From Sphagnum compactum (lineage: Eukaryota; Bryophyta; Sphagnopsida; Sphagnales), in assembly GCA_965153455.1 (NCBI GenBank), contig OZ234499.1:2653731-2717730 (forward strand): a stretch of DNA of 64,000 bases. The letters run 5' to 3'. Positions 11,833 through 22,499 of this stretch are shown one piece after another; position 1 is the stretch's first letter; every line of letters starts with the position of its first letter. Position numbers and translations under genes: made by a program. Under the pieces are notes generated by a model. That model was not told where the DNA came from and made no database searches. It saw nothing but the letters and a program-made list of their open reading frames with translations.

Positions 11833-13819
11833 ATGCCTTAATCCCTCACCTGAAATTCTCTTATTTTTCAGTGGAGAGTGATTAATTGATTGTAAAATTA
11901 TAACCAGCTTTGCAAGACATAAATTCTGTGAGCACACTGGTACTTGGATTGTTCAAGTGATTGGGCATTCTTAGAATCACCCCCTTAAGATTGGGTTCAG
12001 TTCAGATTACACAATGGGGTTCTCAATTGCAGAGAAAACATGATATTTCAGATCTTATGCAGACACATAAATCAGCCAAAGCAGGAGGCCATGCAAACAA
12101 TGGTAAAACATTAAGTATTAGATAGTAGGCAGGGTTTGCTGGATTTTCCAGCTCCTAGCAAGCCTGTTGCCTCCCCCTCACAAGCTTTGCTATGAGCTGG
12201 AATCAGTGAAACCCTGCCCACCACCGTTTTTTGTCAAATTTGTGATGTAGCCATGGTGGCAATCATCCACAACAGGAAAGAGCCAAATTGGCTACAGGTC
12301 AGAGCGGATAGTAGTCATTCTCTTACTATACTAATGGCTGATTTAGCATGCGATATAGTCAATGGAGATGGAGAATATAACGTAAGAGCTGTTAACAGTA
12401 TTGGAGTGGATCCAAATTATAAGCAAATGTTCAACCACATGAAATCAGGAGCTTGAAATACAAATATTATGATTGCAATGTATAAACAACCAACCACCGG
12501 TGTGATGATCTCATTTGGCTTGTAATAGATTTCAATCTCAGTGATCCTGAAACCATTCTCAGGCTCGACCTTGACAATCACCATGCCAAAGACTTCAATG
12601 CCATTGTTTGAGGGCTCTGCTTCTAAGGTGCCATGGCCTAATTAGCATGTCAGCTTGCTGGTCATCTTGCCCCAATGATACCATTTGAAAGCCATCTCCG
12701 GTGGCCTGAAAAAGAAGGAACAAAATAAACAATCAAAGTCCACACCATTGTAAGAGAACAAGCATCAATAAGTTCTGTGCAAAAACATCACTGCACTAAG
12801 CTTCATGCAACACTTCAATGCAAAAGCCAAAGGGAGCTCAATACTTGTATTTGGTATGATTCTTAAAGCAAACTTGGGTAAGTAGTAAGAACATCACAAC
12901 CGACAACACTACAATGGCTTGCACACAACCATTTGGATGAAGCATGGCCATTAGGTAGCATGAAATTGAGTTTGGACCTGTAAAGGGCTGTCCAATTATA
13001 TGCCGTTAAAGGCTCAAATACCGGGTGTGAGTTTAGATACTCTAAGTAGGTTCATATGTGTCTCTGTACATTTATGTGGTTTTTAGTTGAGTATTTTGAA
13101 TCCAATTTTGATTAGGAAATGGGATTTTGTTACAAATGAAGTGTTTGGATATCCTACCCTTTAAATACATGGGATGAGAAAGGAAGAAAATCATTGATAT
13201 CAATATTCCTTTGATCAAAATTATAGGTACAAAACCTCATGAAATTGATCAATTTTATTTTTCAAAAATATTCCAACAAAGAAAAACAAAACATGAAATT
13301 TGCCAAACCAAGAAGCTTGAAAATTGTCTGGCTGAACAATTGTGGACAAATCTCCACATGACAGTTCCCGGACCTGTACCCATCCATTATTTTCATGTTA
13401 TTTGAAGGCCGATGTACTTCATCCAAAAAATAGCTTTACTTCATCCAATGCACTAAAGTACAGGCTATTTTACTACTTTGGGTCGACTCATTTTTTATAA
13501 CTATTGATCTATGCTCAACAACACAGTCTTACTTAGTAAGTCTTCTCTTAAAACAAAATTGTAATGCAACCACAGTGACGAGCATTCCAAACAGATTTTG
13601 ACTTAATTAGCAACATTTTTGCGCAAAACCATTGAAACAATACCCAACAAACAGAACTGTGATGACAATATGGATTACTTAAGATTCATATGTAATTAGA
13701 GCTAGCTAGATTAGTTGAGTAGCAAGCCATGACTATAAGAGCTAGTAGTGAGTTGGATCGGACTTGTGTTCTTGGCGAAGTAGAGCTTTGTGTGATCTCT
13801 GATCAGGGCATTGTAGGTT
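11833..13819 (-). pseudogene. Tandem pseudogene copy of the pathogen-related protein gene
   Basis: This is a partial duplicate of the gene at 15.8-19.5 kb, same strand, lying just downstream of it. The exon 5 copy (12,495-12,705) is exactly 211 bases like the original, with no indel, but TAA (12,642-12,644) replaces a proline codon. The exon 3 copy (13,764-13,819) has lost both splice sites (acceptor CAGG became CACA, donor AGGT became AAGT) and gained 3 bases. The exon 6 copy (about 11,833-11,870) carries a one-base insertion and a damaged acceptor. Exons 1, 2 and 4 are not found. Non-coding homology extends from about 11,440 and matches from about 15,430 onward, so the original duplication was several kb. 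Confidence 0.8.
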
Positions 13820-14235
13820 GTGCAAAAAGTCCATGAGAACTAGATCCAAAGTAAGTAACGAGGAGTTTTTGAAGAGATTTCTTTGTCACTATACTACCAT
13901 TAGTAGTGTCTTTGAGAGAAAGAAAGCAATACACATCCCATGGAGAGAATCTAAAGAGAAATGTGCTATATCAATTGATGGAGTACATAGAAGACATGTC
14001 TTAATATAGGTGAGACTTTCATAATAGGGCAAGCTTATCCTTTCAAACTTAACTAAGAATCTCTGTAAACTTAAATTAATTTCCATTGACAAAAATTACT
14101 CAACATTTAAATATCGCTCAAACCTTAGGCATAAAAATTACAATCTCACCTCTAGTAAATCCCAATCATCAAGGGCTTTGCAATAGTACCAAGAGTTTTC
14201 CTCAATTTCCCTAATAATTTATAGAACATTTTCAT

Positions 14236-14605
14236 GGCCACAATGAATTAACACCCACTATCGCACCATCCACTGGATGCCCATTATTATTCAGTTGTGG
14301 ATGAACCTCAAGTGAATTAATATTTGGTTTCACCTTGGTAACCAATTTTGTAGGAAATAGGTTTTGCATACATGGGTAGGTAGGAAAATAGGTACTTATT
14401 ATGTAAGAAGATGGTTTATACATATGTAAGGGTTGTTTTTACTACCTACTAACAACTTGCTTGTGGGTTGTTATGTTAGTAGGTAGGTTTTTAAAAAAAA
14501 TAATTGAGCTAATCACCATGGTTAATCAAGGAATTGAAAGCCAACAAAAAGCCACTTACCATTCATCCTTCATGGTGCACTGGTGGGTACCGGTTCACTG
14601 TGGCC
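14236..14605. mobile_element. Mutator-type (MULE) MITE, copy 1 (370 bp)
   Basis: The element runs from GGCCACAATG to CACTGTGGCC, with inverted ends of over 30 bp. It is flanked by an exact 9-bp direct repeat CATTTTCAT (14,227-14,235 and 14,606-14,614), the target length of Mutator-like elements. The interior carries TAGGTAGGTA-like runs. A second copy lies inverted at 53,646-54,011. It sits where the missing 5' exons of the pathogen-related pseudogene might have been. Confidence 0.8.
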
Positions 14606-15823
14606 CATTTTCATCACTAATGCTTGCCGAATACTAGTATTGTCCGGGCTATCAATTTGCAAGGGCTTTCATGCAAGAAGTTAACACTGGTCCCCCAATT
14701 GTTGTAGTGGATTTTGCATTATTTCAATCCAGATGGTTCAATTGCTTATGATCGAAAAGTCTCAAACTAAATCCACGTGTAGAGAAGTTGGAGGAGGAAT
14801 GTGCATGCATTACACTTACATTTGTTAAATGTGGATTTTTTCATGGTGATGAGCACATAGAAATGTCATGGGACAATTTTATTACATTTCTTACATTTGA
14901 ATAAAGGGTGAATGATAACTCATGGAAATGTACTTTTAGCTTGTATCATCCTTTATTTTGAGTGACTTCAACAAGAATAATATGAAAACATTGTGTGACC
15001 TACAATGAGCAGTAAGGTGAAAAATGTACAAAAGGTCACCAAGATTGGCCTAATCCAGCACATGATGTGAGTTGATGATCATACATCAGTACGATGGTTC
15101 TATTTGTTGCAGTTAGTTGTATTTTCTTAGTTTTGCTTTATGGTTACAAGTGCATACATTCATGGAAATAGAGGAATTGTGGGCTCTCAATCTGTTTGTT
15201 TTATTGGTAAGTTCACAAGCTTATCATCTTTGTTGCATCCTTTTCATGGTGAATCTGGAAGCTTTGCCATAGATTAGCTCAATGGATTCTATGGTGGTAG
15301 GAAAGTGGAGAGGCTCGAATTATAAATAGTAGTTTGATCAAGCTAGGTAGTTTGATGGCTTTGAAGAAAAACTAAGTGTCTTACTTAAAATCTACATGTG
15401 TTTTTAGAGGAATTCATGAGCACTAAATCATCGAGCTTCAAGTGCTTGTGTGAATTCTCAGATTGTCTCCGGATGTACACAAATGTGTAATAGGTTCAAG
15501 ATCCTTAAGAAATTTCGGCTCATGATTTTTGTAGGAGATTATTATCTCTTTTTAATGTTTGTTACAAACCCAAAACCCTGAGTTTGTGGATGTTGATTTC
15601 AGGCTGTTGCCATTTGGTCCCTTAAAAGAGCCAGAAAGACTATAAGAGTGTTCTTTCCATGATTCAGAAAAATTAATGTAAATCATTTAAGAAATATTTC
15701 TGAAAAATATAGAGATGCATAGATAGGTGTCTGAGCAAACCTGAGAAACTAGTGAATGCATTTGCAAATGCACACTAAATTTATGTCTGCAAATGTACCT
15801 CACAAAATGGATCCATGGATGCC

Positions 15824-18800
15824 TTAAGCCATCACCTGAATTCTCTTGGCTTTCCCAGCCTGCACAAGAAGGCATAGAAAAATGTTTGTGACCAGCCGTG
15901 CAAGATGAAAATATGTGAGCCCTGCTAGTTGGATTATGGCATTCTTGAAAACATTCCTTTAAGGTTGGGTTAACCTCCCATTGCTCAATCTAATTCTAAA
16001 CAGCGAAGAAAATACTAGGGTTTGCGAAACATTAGGGTAGTGGAGTGCACCAAATTAATTATAAGCAAATTATTCAACCACATGAAATCAGGCACTTGCA
16101 AAATGCAAAATATGATGCAATGAAATTTTGAATGAACAACTCACCAGCTGTGACATGATCTGATTGGGCTCATAATAAATCTCAATCTCTGTGATTTTGA
16201 ATCCATTCTCAGGCTCCACCTTTGCAATTGCCATGCCAAAGATTTCAATGGTATCATTTGTGGGTTCTGCTTCCAAGGTACCATGGCCTAATGGGCATGT
16301 CAATTTGCCGGTCATCTTGCCCCAATGACGCCACTTAAAAGCCACCTCTGGTGGTCTGAAAAAAGAGGGAGACAAAAATGAAATAAAATCTGAGTAAAAT
16401 TTGACTCCATTGTAAAAGAACAACCATCAATTGAAGTGTGAAATGTAGAGAGCAAGATCTTATAGCTGTGCCGGAGGATTGATAAGACTTTCAATTTTAT
16501 ATAACTGTTTCTGACTACCCTAGTACTAGGCTACTTGGGCAGCAAGATGCCTAGTTAGCTATTAAAGCAATTGTCAAAAGCACATGTCAGGCCACTTGTA
16601 TCAGGGCCTGAACACACAACACATTGTTAAGCAAACTGTGACTTGGGTGAAAGAGGCAGATTTCTGCTTCAAAGAGCACCACCAAAATCAAAGATCAAAA
16701 TCTGATGACATTTCACCACCAAATAAAAATCACTGCATGGTTTTTTTAATCCAAATCACCAGATTTTTATGATAAGTTCCAGACTTCCAGTAGCCTAGGT
16801 AGACAAGAATAAAGGAGGTTCATGTTTCTTTTCAACTTTCATATATCTAGTATATAGCAAAATTTGGCTAGATTATTTTTGGGATGATCACCACTTTGGC
16901 TACATCACAAGACCGTTTGAAAAACAATCTTGGCCCAGACACCTTTTGCACCCACAACATGCCATGTTTATCTAATCCGTACTGCGAGACTTCCATGGGT
17001 TGAGGTGACAGACATGAGGCGGTTAGCCTGAGGGTCTGTTACCTCAAGGCAAGGAAGATCCGAGGTAATGGGACTTCCCCTGCATAAAGAAAGGGGTATC
17101 TAATGGGGAAAGTCCCTGTAAGGGAGACCCCTGCAAGACCCTGATTCTGCATGTTAGGCTGCCCTCCATGTGTCCTAAAATGAATCCACTAGTTCTTCAT
17201 GGGTAATAAGGGTTAATACTAGTGTTGGGCAGTTCTTTGAGGCGGTGTTGGATCTTTGTCGGTTATCAGACGGATATATATATGTAGCAGTTCCTGTTTT
17301 CTGAAACCCCTGCCCTTGGAACTGACCTGGGAAAAACTTTAAAAGCCAAAGAACCTGGAAAAACCAAGAAAGAACCGGCTTTTGAGGTACCCAGAGCCAG
17401 CTGGTTCTTTGATTCTCTGAGTTTTCAGAAATACCCAGAGCCAGCCGGTTCTTTGATTCTCTGAGTTTCTCCAAAATACCCAGAGCCAGCCGGTTCTTTG
17501 ATTCTCTGATTTTTTTCAAAAAATACCCAGAGCCAGCCGGTTCTTTGAAAAATCAAAGAACTGCCCAACACTGCTATATACATAACATGAGCTAGAGAAT
17601 TAACATGGCATGACATGCTAACGTTCAGGAATCAACAGATGATGAACATGGTTTCTTTTTATTTGTTTGTTTGTTTGTTTGTTTGTTGCACTTACATCTC
17701 AACGAGCCGCTCGCAGGGACAAAAACATGTGGCAGTACTTTCTGTACAGATGGCATGAAGAGATAGTAGTAGGTAAGAACTTAGTAACTTCCCCCCCGCG
17801 GAGTGACGGACTGCAGACCTTATCCCCTTTTGATGCTCCAAAGGACAGAAGGTAGTAGTGACTGAGTAACTTTAACTTACCCGGAGTAGACGTCCAGCAC
17901 CTCCCATGCAAATCCGTCAGGCATGGCCTTCCTGAACACCTCGTGGGAAGTCTCGAAATCTGAAGTTCAGAATTGCACGGTTTAATTATACCACTTTTGT
18001 CATCATGATCAGATCATGATGATTAGTACTTTGGATTAAGATTATTAGCACATGATGACTCTGCAAGTTCATAATCTTGATGCAGTAGATAATTAGCTCA
18101 TTCATATTACAACTTCAACCAAAATTGAAAAGTGCATGCGGTGCAAGTTAATTATAACGATATTGGCAGCTGCAAATTTTAAGGCAGCTGCTTATTGAGT
18201 AATCACAATATGGATTAATTAAGATTGATATGTAATTAGGGCTAGCTAGAGTAGTCGCGTATGAAGCTGCCGTAAGAGGCAAGGAACTGGATTGGACCTG
18301 TGTTCGTGGCGGAGTAGAGCTCTGTGTCTCCGATCAGAGCATTATAGGTCCTGCAAGACATCCATAAAATGAAGAATATCCATAGTAACTTCATTAGAAG
18401 TTTTAAAAGACATTCTCTTTGTCAAAGTACTGCAACTAGTATCGAGCGTCCCAGTTCAGCAAAAATAAGCTCCTCGAATCGTTTTCTTACAGTTATCGGA
18501 TAAGGCACTTGTGTCAGGGGATTATGCTATGAGACCCAAGGGCAGACCCTGAGGTCCACAGCATTAATCCCCTGACGCAAGTGCCTTACTCGGCTTAACA
18601 ACTGAGAACGCCCTGTTTGAGAAGTGCAAATTACAAAAATAGAAATCTCTGCTTCCTGCAGGGATCTTCCATTAAGATACCCTGTCGTAGGGCTCTCACG
18701 CACCAGCAGCTCTAAAAAGCTTAGTTAAGAAACATAACCCGCCCTTCAACTACGCTGGGATTTTTCTCCGAGGTTGTTACATCGCAGTATATAGACTGCT

Positions 18801-19461
18801 ACTAGAATATCTCGAGTTTAGTAATAATTAGACTGTTCTAGTTCAGCAATAAGCTGGACTCAAATTCATGATGCATATTGTAGTTGGATTGAATCTCAGC
18901 TGACGTTTACCCCAAGCGAAGCATGTCTTCGACAGTGTATTTCTGTCCTCCATTGCAGCTGAAACGGTACTTCTCCTTGTCGATTGTGCGCCACTCACTG
19001 GGGTCCAGCTGCAGTCATGAGCAGTTGGAGGATTGAAATGCAAAATGGAATGAAATTTGGTAACCAGCTCCATGCTATTTTTAAGCCATCAGCTTAGCTT
19101 GTGGGCTATATACATTTCCAATATTTGAAGGTCCTAGTACTTCATGATCAGGGAAACTCATACGGGGCGCCTCCATGATCAAGTACAATAGACTACTGTT
19201 TTGCAATTTATTCATTTATTCATTCTTTTTTCCTGAGTAGCTTCTTTGAGAAACATGTCTTACCTTATAGCTTGCTTCCTTTTCCCAGTTCTTGACCAAG
19301 TTGGAAACCATGTCCTGGAGCGATCCTTTCTCCCAGTCCTTGGTTTTCTCAGCTGCAAAATTGGCGTTTGCCTTTGTGTAGTCAGGGGCCACACCATGCC
19401 GCCATTGTGCGCGGTCCAATAGTACTGCGTTAGGATCAGTAAGCAGATCTGGGACTGACAT
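15824..19461 (-). CDS. Pathogen-related protein (SnoaL/NTF2-like), 6 exons, 224 aa
   Basis: Exons (minus strand, in order): 19264-19461, 18911-19008, 18298-18350, 17881-17959, 16145-16355, 15824-15859. All introns are GT-AG and all phases match, giving 675 bases with TAA at 15824-15826. The product resembles the plant 'pathogen-related protein' family (Arabidopsis At1g78780 type, about 240 aa). Shared landmarks in order are QWRHGVAPDY (about residue 19), KGSLQDMVSNLVKNWEKE, YRFSCNGGQKYTVEDMLRLG, TYNALIG, the VYSGPPE junction made by splicing exons 4 and 5, and FKWRHWGKM. No signal peptide is seen, so it is probably cytosolic. Family members are stress- and pathogen-induced; the biochemical activity is not established to my knowledge. 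Introns 2 and 4 contain a hairpin repeat and a hAT-type MITE. Confidence 0.88.
17220..17573. mobile_element. hAT-type MITE in intron 4 of the pathogen-related gene
   Basis: A perfect 20-bp inverted repeat, AGTGTTGGGCAGTTCTTTGA, lies at 17,221-17,240 and 17,553-17,572. The outer bases make it T/C-AGTGTTGGG, like hAT termini. The 8-bp flanks (GTTAATAC, CTATATAC) agree at only 5 of 8, so the target duplication is eroded or absent. Most of the interior is a tandem array (17,391-17,550) of about 3.7 units of 45 bp with core GAGCCAGCCGGTTCTTTGATT. Confidence 0.65.
17662..17686 (+). repeat. (TTTG)n microsatellite
   Basis: About six tandem TTTG units in intron 4 of the pathogen-related gene. Confidence 0.8.
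18497..18593. repeat. Long hairpin in intron 2 of the pathogen-related gene
   Basis: Left arm TAAGGCACTTGTGTCAGGGG and reversed right arm TAAGGCACTTGCGTCAGGGG pair almost perfectly. Pairing continues weakly inward (GATTATGCT against GATTAATGCT), giving arms over 40 nt and a short loop. It could be a foldback MITE or a small-RNA precursor-like fold. No target duplication was identified. Confidence 0.7.
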
Positions 19462-20670
19462 CTTCTCTTCCTAGTAGATTCAGCAACCTCGCTCGCAAAG
19501 AAATATGAGAAATTTGCTTCCTTTGCAGCTCTTGCTGACTGATGGACCCTAGTACTAGCGCGCAGCTCCTCTAGAGTGAAGTTGCCGGGCGACTTGTGTC
19601 CAGAAGCTCACGACTAGATTTTCAAATTCCAAGTCGAGAGCACGTTTCTCTAGATTCATCTGCAGTAGCAAACAGTTTCGCAAGGTTCAGATGTCTGATC
19701 ATATGTCAGATTGACACTCTCTGCAAAAAGACTCTGCAATTCTGGTGTACTGTGAATAATATTGTAACCTAAAGGAGAGCACATGTACATATAACACAGG
19801 GTCCGTCTTGTGAGCTTCAAAGACAGTGGACAATGTGCGGACAAACAAAGATTTACTCCGAGGTTCACGAAGCACATATTTGCAGCTAGCGTTCGACTCA
19901 TGCGGACTATAAGAAGTTGAAAAACTTTGCAAGTGTATAAACATGACTACTACGATCGGCCTTCCTGCACATCGGTAAACAAGCAAGATACTGATCTCCC
20001 GACCACCTCTCCCACACCCACACACATGTGCAGCAAAAGGAAAAGAAAAAAGAACTGCAATTATGTCTTGCCTGCACATCAAGGCCTCAAACGATTGCAC
20101 CAGTACTAGTCCAGACGCCTGAGGCTATTTTTATAGGCCTGGATTTACTTACTTACCAACAATCAACAAGGCCAGCCGCTGCACCCAGTACTCGTCGGTT
20201 CTGCAGGAATAAAACACAACAAAATGATGAGATCAACAAGCAGCCGGGCTTCTTCAAAACTTAGAGTCTGCAAATACTCTGGTGTACCTCGCGCCCTGCG
20301 ACTGCAAAATACTAGAGGGATTTTGATCGATGAAAGCTTTGGGTGCGAGTCGAAGAAGTTGCACAGAGACTTTCAGATCTTGTTGCTAATAATTCTCCTT
20401 TGAATCACAAGATATCATAAGAGCTTACCGATATGATCTGTGCGATGTTCTAGTTCACAAACTAAGCACGAGCTATGTCCTGATCATGTGCTATCTAGTA
20501 GTGAGTGCGCCCACACACAGTAGTCTAGCTAGCAGCTTGATCATAGATCCCTGATACACAATATTTAGCTATGACCCAGCTACCATTTAAGTACTAATAA
20601 GTCTACTGAACCCGAGGTCAAGGGCGGAAGGGACTAAAAGCAGTATTCTCCCCTTAGTAACAAACGAGGT
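19462..20670. promoter_or_regulatory. Upstream region of the pathogen-related gene
   Basis: This is the 5' flank of the minus-strand gene. It is less AT-rich than the deep intergenic DNA, but I cannot fix a TATA box or transcription start. ORFs here are open on both strands and none resembles a known protein. Confidence 0.3.
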
Positions 20671-20679
20671 GATACCTTA

Positions 20680-20855
20680 GGCCCCCACCCTAGGGAGTTT
20701 ATGCTTAAGATCCCGGGTCCTGGAGGCCCCACCCTAGGGAGTTTATGCTTAAGATCCGGGCTCCTGGAGGCCCCCACCCTAGGGAGCTAGTGCTTAAGTT
20801 CCCGGCTCCTGGAGGCCCCCACCCTAGGCAGCTGACACTTAAGATCTCGGCTCCA
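20680..20855 (+). repeat. 45-bp minisatellite, four units
   Basis: The unit begins GGCCCCCACCCTAGGGAGTT and ends GGCTCCTGGA. Units start near 20,681, 20,726, 20,770 and 20,815 and diverge gradually, which suggests stepwise tandem duplication. Confidence 0.85.
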
Positions 20856-20924
20856 CGAGTGAGCGAGAAATTGCACTGTGTAAGGCACCCTCAAATTACA
20901 CTAGGAATCGTCTCCTTGGTTGTT

Positions 20925-21225
20925 ACTATGTGTGCTATTGCAGATGGCATCACTATTAGGTACTAAAACTAGTGCTATTGCAGATGGCATTACTACTTAG
21001 AAGTAGTTACATTTATGAGCAACATGGTTGGTTCACACACGCTGAAATGGCCGGCTGCTGCCACTGCAACAGCCTGGATCAGCTGCTTCTTGGTTCACAC
21101 TGGCCTTAGCTCGCTGGTGACCTGCCAGCTTTTTGGCTCACACTGGCGTTAGCTCGTTGTTGGGCAGTCAGTTTTTAGTTCACACTGGCCTTAGCTGCAC
21201 ATGCAGATTTTGTAATTGTTCAGGG
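20925..21225 (+). repeat. Cluster of short local repeats
   Basis: TGCTATTGCAGATGGCAT occurs twice (about 20,932 and 20,972). A unit containing TTCACACTGGCCTTAGCT recurs three times between 21,090 and 21,200. An inverted version of TGGTTCACAC-GGCC lies near 21,813-21,830, so the segment may bound a decayed element of about 750 bp. Confidence 0.45.
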
Positions 21226-22069
21226 CCTGCTTGTAACTCTGTATCTAAAGTTATCTCAGAATTTTTATTTAAGGAATTTTTAGAGTCCCAAGTCAGTTTG
21301 GGCTGTTTAGGGGGTGGGTTCATATTATCAGAGATATGGTCCCCATTGCTCTTTCAACGTTTAAAGGTTTTTTAAGAGTACATGGTGTGCTCATGAAGTA
21401 ATGGACCCCATTCAATTTTTGATGTTGAATTCTAAGCAAACACCATCACGTCTACTGAAAATTGTTTTTGTCCTTTTCTCCACTGCTTTTGTTTGTGAAC
21501 CCAATTATGATGTTTTTAAAAAAAAATCAAAGAAATAAAATGTTTGTCATAGTTAAGAATTGCATTGGAAAAAAAAATTCAAAGCAATATTCAACATTTA
21601 GAAGAAAATAAGTTGAGAGAGAGTTGCTTGTGTAGGGTGGCAAAAACAAAAAAACATTATGGGTCCAAAAACATTACAAGAAAACTTTACTCCTCCCCCG
21701 GGGCACTATTTACTCCTCTGCTCTAACTATAATAAAAGTGATAACTAGATAAGCCACGTGACAGCACCTGGACATGCCTACAGTTGGGATCCGACAATTA
21801 CAACGTGGTTTTGGCCTGTGTGAACCAGCAGCCTTCACTTTGACAGTGATAATCCTTGGCGAGCAGAAGCTAAAGTAAAGCTGCTGAGCTGAGAGCTAAA
21901 TAATAATTGGCCAGCATAAGCTACTACACTTAAGGTGCTGAGAGCCCATGAAAACCCTCTGCCACTAAGCCTGACTTGGGGACTGCCAATGGCTTGGTGG
22001 TCAGATCTGCTGCTGTGCTTCAAAAAGGTTTTTAGAAACAAAAATAAAAACAACCCAATGTCTGAGATC

Positions 22070-22470
22070 AGGTCCACAGGCAGCAGTAATAATAGCTATC
22101 TTGAAAATAGGTTTTGAATTTGGATCCAGATTTAGACTTTAACTGGTGACTTCCGAGGAGAAAGGAACTCTTTAAATGTATGTTAGCCAGTAGACATGAA
22201 TGTCGCGACACCATCCTCCAAAAAACGGAGTTCTCTGTCTCAATAGGCGATCTTTTTTAATGTGCTGAGAGCAGGTCTGCATGCAGCAGTAATAATCGCT
22301 AGCTTGAAAACAGGTTTTGTGTTTGAATGCAGATTTAGACTTCAACTCGTGACTCTTTTCCAAGGAGAACTCTTTAAATGTGTGTTAGTCAGTAGACATG
22401 AACATTGTGGTGACACCTTCCTCCAAAAACGAAAGGAGTTCTCTGTTCCAATTGGGCGAATTTTTTTTTA
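22070..22470 (+). repeat. 203-bp tandem duplication
   Basis: Two diverged direct copies with period about 203 share CAGCAGTAATAAT, CAGATTTAGACTT, AACTCTTTAAATGT, CAGTAGACATGAA and GGAGTTCTCTGT in the same order. No coding content. Confidence 0.75.
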
Positions 22471-22499
22471 TTTAAAGAAAGGGAATTTGTGAAGAATAT

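Noticed and set aside
19699-20100. 133-codon minus-strand ORF upstream of the pathogen-related gene
   Set aside because: No motif, overlaps ORFs on the other strand, and lies in the likely promoter.
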